From the NCBI GenBank assembly GCA_960531495.1, contig OY482864.1:9711396-9775395 (forward strand): a stretch of DNA of 64,000 nt, read 5' to 3'. Made by a program: the position numbers and the translations under genes. Shown here piece by piece: positions 1 through 13,100 of this stretch. The notes below the pieces were generated by a model. The model saw only the letters and a list, made by a program, of their open reading frames with translations, was not told the DNA's origin and made no database searches. How positions within the stretch are numbered: the first letter of the stretch is position 1; every line of letters begins with the position of its first letter. Source of the DNA: Zeus faber. Its lineage: Eukaryota > Chordata > Actinopteri > Zeiformes > Zeidae.

Positions 1-870
1 GCCGCGCACTTGTCAGACGGTCCCTAGACCACCCGTTCGCACGGAGAACACCGAATAACGTCACTTACCAAACTACACGAACGCGGCGACCCCGCCGATC
101 GCGAGGGAGAGGGAGAGGGAAGCCATCGACTCGGGTCAACGTGAGTTGCCCGGCGGACCGGGCGGCTCACAGTCGGAGCGACTCACCCAGAAAGGAAGCT
201 CCGGACCGCACAGCCGCTCCATCGCCGCCGCGCTGGATCCGTAACAGGAGAGCCCTCTTCCCGCTTCCCCCCTCGGCACCGGCGCAGTTTCCCCTCACGC
301 GTTAACGCCGTTTTCCGCCCATGCCGCATGGGGCTCGCTCGCTGTAAAAAAAGAAAAATCCCGTCTCCCTCTAGCCGGGGGGGAGGGAGGGGAGGGGGGG
401 GAGAAAAAAAAAACCCCCAAACAAACACACCCGCACGCTCCCGTGTTGTCGGGCGGCGAAGTCGTCCGGCGGCGGTGGTCGCAAATGCGGGGCGTGCTCC
501 GACGGCCGGGCGGCGGGTTCGAGGAGCGCTACCCCCCCCCCCCCCCCCGACTCCTCCCACCGACCCCTCCGAAGCCCCGCCCACACGCCCAAACCACCGC
601 GCACCGCCCGAGCCTCTCCTGCCGCCCGAGCCTCTCCTGCCGCCCGAGCCTCTCCTGCCGCCCGAGCCTCTCCTGCCGCCCGAGCCTCTCCTGCGATTAT
701 TTCCCGGTTCGTCTTCCGATGTGGCGAGCGATGACTCAGGCTTGAGCGCATAAGTCACAACGTCGTCACAATTTATGCCGACTCACCGGTGCTGTTGTAT
801 TTATATTCACGCCCGCTCGACGTTAGCAGCCACGCTGCCCGCCCGCCCCGCGCTCGCCTTTTTCTTTATT
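1..870. promoter_or_regulatory. CpG/GC-rich block, possible distal promoter or 5' UTR region
   Basis: This block is much richer in G, C and CpG than the AT-rich DNA that follows, as expected of a vertebrate CpG-island promoter. Strong splice-donor-like sequences are present on both strands: GTGAGT at 141 on +, and, read on the minus strand, donors near 62-71 and 180-187. It could therefore hold the noncoding first exon of radil, a divergent gene leaving the window to the left, or both. Long open frames here come from GC-rich low-complexity sequence (Gly, Arg and Pro runs), not from a recognisable protein. Promoter activity is inferred. Confidence 0.45.
607..693. repeat. 18-bp GC-rich minisatellite, about 4.8 copies
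   Basis: The unit CCCGAGCCTCTCCTGCCG is repeated head to tail with no mismatch in four full copies plus a partial fifth. The period is a multiple of three, so it keeps frames open on both strands and produces artificial Pro-Glu-Leu or Gly-Arg-Ser repeat peptides. Confidence 0.95.
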
Positions 871-929
871 CTCTGCATAGAACACATTTGGTATATTATG
901 TGATTTTCTTGATTAAAAAAAATAATAAT

Positions 930-1016
930 AAAAAATTTGCTTATTTTATTCCTTTTGCCTGTATAATGTTTGAAAATGTACTTGGCATAATAATCCGATT
1001 CTGATTCTGATTCCGC
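930..1016 (+). mobile_element. LINE-like 3' tail with GATTCT repeats
   Basis: The sequence around GTACTTGGCATAATAA is followed by tandem GATTCT units. A clearer relative at 17990-18062 has a fuller AATAAA and the same GATTCT tail. Such tails are typical of the truncated 3' ends of fish L2/CR1-like LINEs. Only the tail remains; no reverse-transcriptase coding is visible. The family assignment is from memory and tentative. Confidence 0.5.
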
Positions 1017-2065
1017 CTCAGGGGGCTACCAAACTGGGGTCCGAGTACACCGAGAGAATGACTATTTTATATATGTTTATTTGAATTGTTTTGCTTGTTT
1101 CATATATTTTTTTTTACCCACAGAATATAATCAATTCAGCTAATGATGGTGGGGCGTTTTTTGTCAGGTTCATTTTAAATTTAATAATAATAATTATTAT
1201 TATTACGGTTAAATTGATATTTCCAACCAAGCGTACGGCCTTATACTAACAATTCTACTCGACATCTTCAAATTGCTTGAACTGTTGACCCAGGAGTCTG
1301 GAACATCCCTTTCCAATGCTGACTTTAAACCACTTAAAACAGATCAGGACTTGTTGAACTGCATTCCAAGACCGAGCGCAGCTGCGTTCCATTATTTGCT
1401 AGAAACCCACTGCTCGGTGTTTGCATTTTTTTTTTCCTCGTCTATTGTTTTGTCATGACCATCTGACGCCATTCGAATTTGCTTAGGATTTGAATTTACA
1501 CTCATACCTCTGAAGTCAGACTGAGACTCCACGTACGGTACCACAACTACTCGAAAGGAAAATGTGTTTTCCATTATTAATTATAAATGCTTACCCCACA
1601 TGATTAAAAGTAAAGCCTCAGCAGTTTGAAAAGCTCTGTCAAGGGAACTCATTTTTTCACGTGACAGCAATAATTTCTCAAAAGAATCTAATAGTGGTTT
1701 CGATTTAATTACTTTATTTCACTTTTATCTAACCATGTAGTCACAGAGACAGTCATTGCCACGAATCCCTCTGGGCGTAACATTACAGTAATATAGGTGT
1801 ATGTCTATGATGTGAATCAAAAGGTAAAACCCAGCGCAAGATTTCGGCAAAGTATGAAAACAAAAAGACAAAAAAAAGTTGAAATAGATCATGATTGGCT
1901 CATAGCAGGAAGCAGCCATGGCGGTTCACTGACCTCAACTACCTACGCTGGTTAATCACTTTCACCGCTGCTGCGGTTCACGTCGAATGACTTGACAAAA
2001 CACAGATGCTTCATTTTGTGTAACAGGATATGATTCATGCTTGAATTGCTTATTGCCATCTTCGC

Positions 2066-2485
2066 ACACACACAGACACAGACACAGACACACACACACA
2101 CACACAGGCACATCTAGGCAGGCATTTCCATACAGCATGACTGTGCAAAACACTTTTTTGTGTGTAAGTGTCTGATTCAACCCCACACATACACACACAC
2201 ACACACACATACACACAGGCACACACAAACACATACACACAGATAACATGACAAGCTCTTTCCTCGTATGATCCTTGTCGGACTCATGCAAAACCTTCTG
2301 CCCGCCCACACACACACACGCAAAAACAAAACACAAAACGTACATGACTTTTAACTAGAACTTTCAATGGTTTTCCTTCCGTGCAAAAGGATTTGCATAG
2401 ATTTTAAAAACCCACATTGTGGGAAAAACTCACTTTTTCCCATGCTTGTGCACCTACTTTTGGGTCTCTGATGGGCCTACAAACA

Positions 2486-2516
<31 letters not shown>
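2066..2516. repeat. Cluster of (CA)n microsatellites
   Basis: Three interrupted CA-rich tracts lie at roughly 2066-2107, 2186-2240 and 2488-2516. They account for the cysteine-valine and threonine-histidine repeat frames in this region. Confidence 0.9.
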
Positions 2517-2518
<2 letters not shown>

Positions 2519-2997
2519 TGAAACAACACAACCCAGACAGTTTTTTGTGAGCAGCCTTTGTCAGAAAAACATGTCCTGAAACACCCCCATCACATTTTTT
2601 GTCAACTTCGTACGTCACAATTAGAAACCCCCATCTGAGGAACTCTACAAATCTTTTCAAAGAAAGAGGAATTTATACCAACTGTCCATGAAGAAATTGC
2701 CGACAATGGAAATGTAAGTACATTTACAGTATATGAAAGTAGTAAACAGTATAAGAAATAAGCAAAAGTTTAGGGACTTCATACAACGGAACCTGGAACT
2801 CGTGCTGAATCCCCATTGGCTCACGGAACTAGGGAGGGAGGAAGGTGACACCTACTAAAACACAACGTCCTGAAACAGGATGGGTTTTGAGGCACGTTAG
2901 AATGGCTAGAATGCATAATCTGAGTAGTATTTTCACCAAAACACATCAAAAGAGACCTTTATTAACTTGTGTAAGAACCATAATAGGTCCCCTTTAA
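2400..2997. mobile_element. Short non-autonomous DNA transposon (MITE-like), copy 1
   Basis: The right end is CATAATAGGTCCCCTTTAAA, the reverse complement of a terminal sequence common in fish short DNA elements. The same terminus occurs at 23997-24016 and 34370-34389, each preceded by related internal sequence such as CCATTGGCTCAC and a block near TGCATAAT. The left boundary is approximate and degenerate. No transposase coding is visible. Confidence 0.55.
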
Positions 2998-3601
2998 ACA
3001 TCTAGGCGGATGGGTTAACTAAAAGCTGGCCTATATCTTGATTTACAGTTAACCCAAACTTAATGCTAAACACTGATTTGGAATTCTACACCGTCATCGA
3101 CCTGCTTGTTGTTGTCTTTTTAGTGCCTGGGACAAAAAGGCTTTCACATGCAGCCCTCCTGCTGTGTGCCAAGTCCTTATTAAGCAGGGGAACTAATAAC
3201 CAGGTGTTAAGCCCTCTGTTGTTCTGCTGGGCCGAGGTTTGACCGGACTGAAAGGGCAAGCACATTTCTGCCCCTGGATGAGTCAGAAATCACCTCGCTG
3301 AACATGGGCGCAGGTTATTGAGGCCTGAAACCTTGAGTGTCAAGGAGATTTGTAATTAGGTGCGAGGGAAGAGATCTCCTTTGCCAACAGCGAGACTCTC
3401 AAGGAAGCATCGTAGTATTAGCAGTTGACACCATCGTTGCCTAGCGCACTATTTAGTACGGAATTAGTATCTGAGTGATTTAAGCGTGCAAAAAAAAAAA
3501 AAAAGGTGTTGCAAGGAAGTGGAGAGGACATATGAAGATGAAGATGTAGCATATCCAGCGGTGTATAATTATAATATCCACAATTAAGTAAAAGCGGGTT
3601 G

Positions 3602-3812
3602 ATAGTGCACATAAGAAGCATGCACATAAGAAGCACGGTATGCCCATAACAAGTATGCACTTAAGAAGTACGCACAAAAGAAGTATGCACATAAGAACAA
3701 CTGTATGTACATAAGAAGTATGCACATAAGAACTACTGTATGCCCCTAAGAAGTATGCACTTAAGAAGTATGTACATAAGAAGTATGCACTTAAGAAGTA
3801 TGTACATAAAAA
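3602..3812. repeat. Minisatellite with ~15-bp ATAAGAAGTATGCAC-type units
   Basis: Variants of ATAAGAAGTATGCAC run head to tail for about 210 bp. Some units carry insertions that extend the period, for example an ACTGT block near 3700 and 3735. Tyr-Leu-Cys-Ala-type repeat frames on the minus strand are a by-product. Confidence 0.9.
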
Positions 3813-4302
3813 AATACACAAGTGATTTTATCATGTCACAGATGTGCTCGGGGCGTCGCAGGCCCATACCTCCCTGGGGCCAGGAAAGAGCTCCCTGTTG
3901 TTTACGGCTGATGTTTGGTTTCCTACAAATCGGTCCGGGGTTGCTAAGCATACCATGGAAACTATCGCTAGCAGCGATCGGCAGAATAATGCCGTAGCCC
4001 CGCACCCCAACAGACAAGTCAATCCAACTGACTGAAGACTAGAAAACTTAACGAATGACAGAAAAACAACATGAAATGAGCTGAACTGGCGGTGCTAGAG
4101 ATGCCAAGGCAATAGAATGAGCTTTCACTTCGTATAATGTTGAATAATATACCGCAAGTAAATGATTTGTGATGAACACAAGCCAGGACAATGTGCGGTA
4201 GATACACGTTAGTCGATTCGAATGAATAAAGGCATAAATGAAATTAAAGGGAAATTTTAATAAATATACAGTTTGTATGAATGTATGTATGATGCGATTC
4301 AC

Positions 4303-4333
<31 letters not shown>

Positions 4334-4363
4334 CTTCTTCTTCTTCTTCTACTTCTTCTTCTT
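4303..4363. repeat. (TTC)n trinucleotide microsatellite
   Basis: About 20 TTC units, with two single-base interruptions near the 3' end. It is far from any exon. Confidence 0.95.
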
Positions 4364-5530
4364 ATTCTTTCGTTATTGCACCAGGAACCACAAGGAACAT
4401 GACAAGTGTAGTGTCAACTATGTAGTGTACAAACAAAATACATCTGGATAATCACTGTGTGTGAATGTTAAAATGAATAAATGAGCCATCATTTCTTCGT
4501 GGGTGAGAGGGCAATGGGAAAACTTGAAAAGTTGAGTTCGTTTTTGATATATTTAGATATAAATATTGTGATATAAAAGCGGATTATATTTAAATGTAAA
4601 TAATTCATGATAAAAATGGTATATCGTATTATAGTACTATTATAATAGCATAGTATTATTATTGTAATCATATATTTGTATATTTGCATCAAAATATATC
4701 TAAAACTTCAAATGAATCTATATGTAACTGAATAACTTTTCATGTGCACTAAGAAATCGTGGAAACTACACTATAAAACCACACTTACCTCTACAAATTC
4801 CAGATTCAGAGGTTTTGAAATGCTCTGGGCTACCAGGAGATGGAGACCTTCGACCCGGGTTTGTGCTTTTCGCTTCAGTTTATCCCCATAGGTTGAACTG
4901 TTTTAATCTTAAGCGAATGGTTTCGTTTGAGTCGTGACGAAGGTGTCGACCCGCTCTGTGCTTTTCAAGGCGTGCTGTGCTTTTGCTTTTTATCCCACCC
5001 CCCCCCCCGCCCCCCCACATCTATATTGCTTCAATTCGAATTGAATGAAATGATCGAAAGGACGGGAGTTGGGGATTTTATTTTATTTTTTTACTTTGAC
5101 AACGGATGGTAGTATTACTTTTCAGCAAGTTTTTAATCATTTCCAACCAATAGAAACACGTGGAGAGGTATCTCAGCCACCCTTGCCCCCATATCTTGTT
5201 TCGGTGGTGTTGGAAGAACAGTCTGAATTCGGGCAGTCATCCGCACCGCGCATGGTCTCTGGGTTGTGCTTCGAGGCTGTGTAGCAGCGGCAGCAGCAGT
5301 CGACAGCTGGATGGGTGTTAAACATCTGCATGTTCCGGAATGCGTGCGTGCGTAAAAGCCAAGCGGCGCGCGTCACGATTCCTAACGCGCGCCTCTCCAA
5401 ATGCAAATCTGCCCAAACTCAAAGGCTGACGAAGGAACCCCGCACCGACGGATCCTAAAAAAGTAATTTCTGATGGTCAACACAAGTTAAAGAGAAGTGT
5501 TTTTTTGGGGGTTTTTTTTGTTACATAGAT

Positions 5531-7122
5531 ATGGATTTTATCAGGATGCGTCCTGGAGAAACACCCAGAGCATCTCCAACGTCACCCGTGAAGAAACCGT
5601 TCGTCAAGATGCGGAGGATGCCAAGCGATGGCTCTCAACAGTAAGTACTGTATGCCCACCGGAGATTGAATCAAAGCTTTTCTTTTATTGGAGCTGGACA
5701 AAATGATTAAAAAAAAAAAAAACATTTTGTGGTTCGTTCTCCTTTCAGTGGTTCTCTGTGTGGGGTCCGGGGGCATCCCCAGGCGCCCTTCACGAGATTC
5801 CAGGGGGTGCCCAGGCGATTAGAGAATGTACAATAATTACTGTTTTGGTCACAGTTTCACTGTTACCTCGCGAATTATAATCAAGACAGGTATGGAGGAA
5901 GGGACTAAATTATATCTAACATTTGGAATCTTCTCAGATTCTCAGACACAGAAATACAATAAAATAGGCTGAGAATGACTGTTCCACGCCGAGCATTTAT
6001 TTTTAAATACCCCCTAATAATGTGTACAAGGTTTGTTTTGGAAAATAAAAAGCTAAAGAACGGCAAAAGATTTAGCACATACAAGAATGTTTCAAAATCA
6101 ATCAGGGTAAGATGTTAATTTTCCTTCCAGATTTTTTATTCATGTATTTTCTTGAGATATTATAATTGTTTTCTATAATTACAACATCAGTAACTTTTCA
6201 TTGAGAATTAATGCAAGCATTTAGGGCTCTTAAAGCCTTATCCACCAGCAGGAATATTGAATATTTTAGAGTCAATATTTTTGTACCATTAGGATATGAT
6301 GCATCGTTTTACTAACTATTCACACTATTATTATGAAACCATAAATACTTAATATCCACTGACTGGCGCAATTGTTGGGAACCTTGCTTTGACCCATTGC
6401 AATAATAAGCAGCTTATTGGCTTGCTGTGCTGCAAACAACACCTCATTATTTGTCATTCATGAACTGACAGAGCAAAAGCACAGAAGGAGAGCCAGGCTT
6501 TCTCTGGGAGATAGACATCTCTGTATGTATTTAACCCAGCATTTATTACTAGTTATTATAGTCATCTGTCTACACTTATCACAGTAAAAAGCTTAGGTCA
6601 AACCAATCACTGCATTATCTAAACTTAGGATAATTATTGTTATGAGTTATCAAGTGCTGAAGGGGGAAAAAATCCATTGCAACCATTTCTCTCCAAAAAA
6701 TGTTTTGCTTTGCCTGCATGCTTTGATTTTTGTCTTTCGTTTCATTTACCTTTCGTCTTCCAACCACTGTCCATTTTGTCATATTTACTTATATCTGGAA
6801 ATATCCAGTCCTTTTAGAGTGGCTCTCGTGATTGCAGAGCTTGAACCTGGGTCTTCCGAGGGTGCTCCTCTCTCCTCATCCTCATCATGCAGTTCCTCCC
6901 TCTGTCGCTTCCTCAGGTCACGCTCCTCCGGTTCCTCCATCAGGTCAGCGGAGAGCGTGGACGTGGTAGTCAGACAAACCAACAGCAGGAGCCGATTTCG
7001 CCATCACACCGCCCGCCTGTCCGGCGTCTTCCTCCGTGGCTCCGCTTCCTCCAGCTCCGGCCCAATGGCCCTGGCCCCGGGCTTCAGGCCCTCCCCGTCG
7101 ATCCAGCCCCGGAAGGGCAGCA
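5531..7122 (+). CDS. radil: radil N-terminal exons (two exons)
   Basis: The exons are 5531-5640, with an acceptor at 5527-5528 leaving 2 nt of 5' UTR, and 6917-7122. The first begins at an ATG followed by a basic, Ser/Pro-rich peptide ([17 protein letters not shown]) and ends at a strong GTAAGT donor in phase 2. The second has a pyrimidine-rich acceptor, starts in phase 2, and ends at GTAAGT in phase 1, which fits the RA exon at 7394. Its [16 protein letters not shown] segment lines up conservatively with the basic N-terminal segment of human RADIL. There is no family match for exon 1, so the start codon is inferred from splice signals and phase only. Confidence 0.55.
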
Positions 7123-8980
7123 GTAAGTGGCTGGCATGCTGGTGCTCCCTCAGGTTCCCAGACACACAACTGCTCCCTGGTTGTTTAATGACAAGGCCCA
7201 TACACATCAAAAGCAGCTTGTTGTATTCCTTTTTGACACTTAAGCCTTGAGTAGACCGCTTCCTTTCTCTTTCGCTGCTCCATTCCTCTATGATCAAACA
7301 CTACAATCGTAGGTGAACTACACAAACGTAGAATCTGCAAGTCTTATTTTTGAATGTCAACCACCGCTCCGCTTGTCGCATGCCACCGTCCAGTCGCTCC
7401 GGGACACGCAGCGGTGGCCGACGACCCCTCCGAGCTGTCCAATCAGATAACCGCTCCGGGCATCCTGAAGATCTTTGGCAGCGAGATCTGCAAAGGGGCG
7501 CACTACAAGAGCGTCCTCGCTACGATGCACTCCAGCGCAAAAGAGTTGGTCAAAGAGGCCCTGGAGAGGTACGGCGATACGTGTCTTTATTCGTCCATGT
7601 GTGTTTCCGGTGAGAGTAAGAGTACTGTAAGTGAGAGGGTGGGTGAGTGTGTAAGTTAATCATGTTAATAATGTCCACTCACATGCCTGCGCCACTGCTC
7701 CAAACGTCTTTTCCGCAAAGGAATCTTTTGTTAATATGATCATAAAAACACGTAATGCATCTATTTCACCTCTTCATGTTGAAAAAATATGAAAGTCTAT
7801 GGTCGTAATGAAATGTGCTGGGTGAGATGCAAGGCTGCAGAGGGCGTCAACGACTAGCCTAGATCAAAAAACGATTTAAGTTATTTAGGATGTAAGTCAA
7901 ACATCTTGTGTCTTCATGACGAGTAAAAATAAAACGTAAAAATTGTGTCTTAGCTGCTCGAAATGCAGCTACATCAGGCACTGGGTTGGACACATAATTT
8001 ATTTTGGCCCTGACGGGGACCCATCAAGGAGTCTCCTTGTCTCACACCAATTGTCAGCTGGGTTCGCCCCTCCTTTTCCTGGAAAAGCGGGTGAAGGAAA
8101 TGAATGGATGGATAGATGGATCACTCTGCAGCGGTGATGCAGAGGAACAAAACAACCTTTATTAATTGTCGTTTTAATGGCCAGTGGAGACATTAATCAA
8201 TCTGTTGCACAAGAGCACGCTAAGTAAGCAAAGAGGAGGTGATCCTTACAAACAAGATTTATGTGTCACCTAGGTATGGCCTGAGCAAGGAGGTGGCAGG
8301 GTCCTACGTCCTGTGCGACGCCATCGGCTCTCTCGGGGGCAACCAGTGGAAGACGGAGGGATTCCGCGTGGTCGGCGACCACGAGAAGCCCCTCCTCCTG
8401 CAGTCGCTGTGGAAACCCAGAGAGGGCCTGGCGCGGCGCTTCGAGATCCAGCGCCGGAGTTCTGTGGACGAGAAGAGGTCCAAAGAAAAGGACACCGTCA
8501 CCGCCGGTACAGTGCCTCCGCCTTTCCCGTTTCGAAAAAAGACAAGTCTTTCAACAGCCCAGTTTTTTTCTATGCTCTCATTATTTGGGGATCTGAACGT
8601 CATGGTACAGAATCATGCATTTCCACGGATGTGTGTTGCTAGAGCGCGATACAGTACAAGTAATCCAGGCCTTCCCCCTCGTTCTGACAGAGCTGCTGCT
8701 TATTCAGTGGCATCCAAGTCCACCGAGGGCCCCGCGTTGTTACAGCTGTGGCCCGTGACACGAGACAACGTGTCCTGTTGTGTGTTTTCTTTGCGAGTGG
8801 TGCAGCCTGCGATAGTCTCCTATCAGCACTAGCTTGTGGATGCCTGCTGCGCTCGGGTTCAACTGCATGTTTTTCCATTTCGCCCCGGCTCTCTTTCCAC
8901 TGAGGTCTGTTTCCTTTACGCAGCTTCTCCGTGCCGTGCACACACGCCCACGCCGCACCACGTGCATGCAAGGGAAAGCA

Positions 8981-9020
<40 letters not shown>

Positions 9021-10049
9021 TAACTATCTATCTGTGTAGACACAGACCCATACGTGCACTCTTACATGCCCAGCACACATGCATTGCATGAAAAATACAA
9101 GGCGTTACCCTGGGTGTCACCTAATTCTATCACCAACGAATGCTTAATGAGTTGTTGCTCTTCAGTGTCCACTCAATCCCAACTACCGCGTTTGTTTATT
9201 TACCAACCGCAGGTATCAATGCCCAGGCTCGCAAGCTGCAGAAAAGCCGTTCCCGGGTAAACTCCACGCTCATCCAGAAGACACTGGGTCGGGGCCAGAA
9301 CCTCTGGAGGAGCAAGAGCGAGATGGACCTGTTGAGCTCGGACGGCGAGGCCCAGCGGGACGCCGACCGGAAGCCTGGGAGCGAGAAGGGCCGCTGCCGC
9401 AGGCCAAATCCGAGCCCCGCGCGGAGCCCCGGGCGCGGGGTGGAACGCGACCCGACGCTAGAGAGCCAGGAACAGAACGACATTCAGAGTCGAGTTCACA
9501 ACCTTAGCGTTTCCTCCGGGGGGGACGCCGGGCGGGGGGCCAGCACAGAGACCTTCTGTCCGCCGCAGCGGAGAGGAGAGCGGGAGAGAGAGGAGTCGGA
9601 GAGGGAGGAGACGGAGAGCAGCGACGATAACACCACACTGTACTCCATTCACCCACCCCACGACAGTCCCTACCTGCTCCTCCTGCAGGGCTACAGCCTC
9701 ACGCAGGTATCTCCCTCAAACGCCCTTTTCTCAAGCCCCAACGTTCTATCCACCACCGCCACAACCCCTTCTCTCCCCCCTCCGCCCACTCTCAGTTCTC
9801 AGTGACACATAACTTGAGAGGTCCAAAAAACCGAAAGCCAGAGCTCATGGAAAGAATCACACAGAGGAGGGCAGAGACAAAGGGACAGATCACTCCGAGC
9901 AACTGAGAGATGATGAAAAAAAAAAAAGAAAAGCTGTGTTTGTCCAACACCAGTCAGGAAACAGAACGAGAGAACCGTGGCACTGCTTCCTGACAGATTA
10001 CCAGTTGGTAACCAGTGGCTAGTTGCCATGCAAAAGCACATACGCACAC

Positions 10050-10114
<65 letters not shown>

Positions 10115-13100
10115 TCTCCTACACACCGTGATCTAATTTGCGTCTGTGCTTTGTTTGTCACAAAAAAGCGATGAATGAACAAATAACGATCTGCTACATG
10201 AAATGCCTCTTGCTTAGAGTTACTGTAGTTCATTCTGCCATTTTGGAAAGGACTGGCATCACAAGGGGAATGAATGCCAGTCATAATACAGCTCAAGCAC
10301 TGTGCCAGGCAATCACTGGTATTATGATGTGGATGTGTCAAAACCCCTTGATAAGCTTGTTTTTTACCGCGGGGATTTAAAAAAAAAAAAAAACGCTGAT
10401 TCAGCAAGTCACACACAGTATGTTTGTATAATGAATTTATGGCCACTTCCATTCTCCTTGTCTCCTCAGGAGTTTGTGATCTACCCGGTAACAGGACAGA
10501 GCACTGTCATTGGCCGAGGCAGCGAGCGCGACGAGGGGTCAAAGGTGGATGTCCTTCTGTTTGCCCCTGACATCATTCCACGACACTGCTGCTTACGACG
10601 CCATAGCAACAGCAGTCCCGCCCTTCTCCAACCTTACGGAGCTGCCAAGGTGACGAGGAACGGGGAGGCGCTGTGCAAAGAGGTGGAGCTCAGACCTGGG
10701 GATGTCATCGGTCTGGGACAGTACTACCTGTTTCTCTTCAAGGATCCTTTAACCACGATGCTCAAGGTAGATCGATTTAATAGAGAAAGGTAATAGCATT
10801 TTAAGACAGCGTGGTCCAATGGGCAGTGCTTCCTTCATCCTGGATTTCTTTGTTTCCAGGAACTGAATGACGTCACTCCAGAACCCAACATGTCCGCCCT
10901 TCCCTGGCTGTCGGCCCACGCCACAGTCGCAACCACTGCAGCCAAAACCAGAGAGCCGATACTCTGCAACACTTGCATCTCAGCCTGCGCCCTCCCCGAA
11001 AATTCTGGCACGAAACCGCCCCGAACGGCGGCGGCTCCCTTTCCGAGGAACGCGGAGGGCCACAGCCGTACACTGAATTATGAGCCGGGGCTGGAGGACC
11101 GTATCGTCAAAGAGATCGTTGCCACGGGGGACGGCGGCCTTGACGGTGGACCGGCGCTGAGCATCGCCTTCTTGCTGTGTGCGTGTGTTCAACACTCGGC
11201 CGCTCATCTCCAACCTCCAGACTTGCGCAGGCTCCTGCTGCTCATATCGGCTCATGCTCAGACTGCAGTCTGGGTGAGTCGCTGGGGAAAGTCAGATGGA
11301 TAAATCCACAGAGTTTATGTTTAACTATCACAGGAGGCGGTGTCGGTGATTACACTTGATAATGATGTGCTGAACCTGAAACCTTTTTTTATTGTTTTAT
11401 TTCTCCATTCAGGAGCACAGTAGGGGGGTAGCTGCTGCTCAACCTGATGTGTGAGTGTACACAATTCTCCCCAGAGTGTTTGGATTGAGGTCTTTTTTTT
11501 TTTTTTTTTTTACGCTGCAATTTACAGACTTTTTCTAAAGCTTTTTCCTGTGTATTCCAAGGGCAGCAGTGAAGGCACACGACCAGGGGAGACGCAGCCC
11601 CTCGAACTGGAACAGGTGACCTCTGGCCTGCGCCCCCTGGCGCTGTGGATGTCCAACAGCTTGGAGCTGCTGTATTTTATCCAGCATGAACTGCCTCTTA
11701 TTCTGGACTGGAGGAACCAGAGGGAGCGAGGACAGAAGGACGACGAATACAGGGGAGGCAATGACGAAAAAGAGGAGGAAAACTTGGGTTAGTTACTGAT
11801 TTATTTTTTCTTTCGACGTCACATTTCCGTGAAGCACAACAAGAGGTTGTCAATAAATTGTCCACACGGATTCTCACATTTATATGTTTCTGTGTTTTTG
11901 TGTGTGTCTGCCGTACAGCGCTGCTAGAGCCCTTTCTGTCCTGCATCCGCTCTGCCAGCGAGGAGACGATGGCCGTCCTTGAGGAGATCATCATGCTTAC
12001 TTTCCAGCAGTGTGTGTACTACATCACCAAAGTGAGTTGTCTGCCGAGCGGCCAGCTGCGATGTGCACAGCGCCCCTGTGGCTAGAAGCACGTGGGAGCG
12101 GGCACAGCCATCCAGCGAGATTGTTTTAAAACACATTTGCATGCGTAAAATGACCAGAGCCTTGAGTAATGAGTATTGAATGTCGGAAAAGTAGAACCGT
12201 GTTGGGTGGAGATCAGTGCATGTTCGGCGGAAAAGGCAGACCCCGCCACCGACAGTGGAAGCAGCTTATAGGGGAGCATGTGCGTAATGCAAATCAACTG
12301 AATAGCTGCTTCTTAGAAAGTTCCAGCTAAAAGTATAAAACATGTTGTTTATATTACTAAATGATCGTGCGGAGTTCCACGCTAAAGCTGGATTCCGACC
12401 CCAGCGTTTTGTTGTGGAAGAAAAACATTGAGGCTTTAGCTGCAAGTGAACATTTCCCCGCCAAGGGTCGCGGGGTTTAGAGAGGTCCTCGACGGGGCTG
12501 TAGTGCTACATATCCATGACACATGTCCCCCTGTACCGGCTGCACCGGGCCTTCGAACCGATGGCTTACATGTATACTCTGGAGAAAAAAGGTAAATAAT
12601 CAAACATATTTAGAATAAAGAGCCCAGTAAGGCAGCTTTGACAGTTTTCTAATAGGCGAGCCAGCCGTAGTGGGCTGCCACACTGGAGGCATTATGATAG
12701 GGGAGAGACAGGACAGCGGGGGCCCTTGTGGGTCTCTGTGCGTGCATTGTGCGTGTGTTTAGTCATGCGATTAAGATGAAGTTTGGTTTGAGATCTTGGG
12801 AGTGTTGCCAGGTAAACCTCCTTCGGCGTATTAGAAAAGTCTACACTGGATCTTGTAGGAATGCCCATTTTGGTTTGAAGATATATCTGGAGCAAAGCGA
12901 TCCAAAGGATACCGGACTACTGTACCGTCGGGGAAACCGGGTTTCCCTTTGACCTGGTTGTTATTGCTTGAAAATTAAAGAAATTACGCAACTGTGTTTA
13001 TCCTACTCATCCTACATTCTACAGAGGAGGATAAAAGTAAAATTTTTTTACAGTGTATAAGGAAGTGCATTGGAGGAATTGTTCTCAGGCCGTTAGACTT

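Larger units (their letters stand above)
871..5528. other. Noncoding AT-rich stretch upstream of the first radil coding exon
   Basis: I found no convincing coding exon here. The stretch holds a LINE-like 3' tail near 930-1016, CA microsatellites at 2066-2516, a short DNA-transposon copy ending at 2997, a ~15-bp minisatellite at 3602-3812 and a TTC array at 4303-4363. If radil has a noncoding first exon in the CpG-rich block at 1-870, this is its first intron; otherwise it is intergenic. Confidence 0.6.

Noticed and set aside
3602..3812. Possible CRISPR array
   Set aside because: Units are contiguous 15-bp direct repeats with no unique spacers, and the sequence is clearly from a vertebrate.
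6785..7297. Minus-strand open frame with a hydrophobic stretch followed by an acidic region, resembling a small secreted protein
   Set aside because: An in-frame TGA interrupts it, there are no good minus-strand splice sites around it, and the + strand of the same interval fits the radil N-terminal exon with correct phase and donor.
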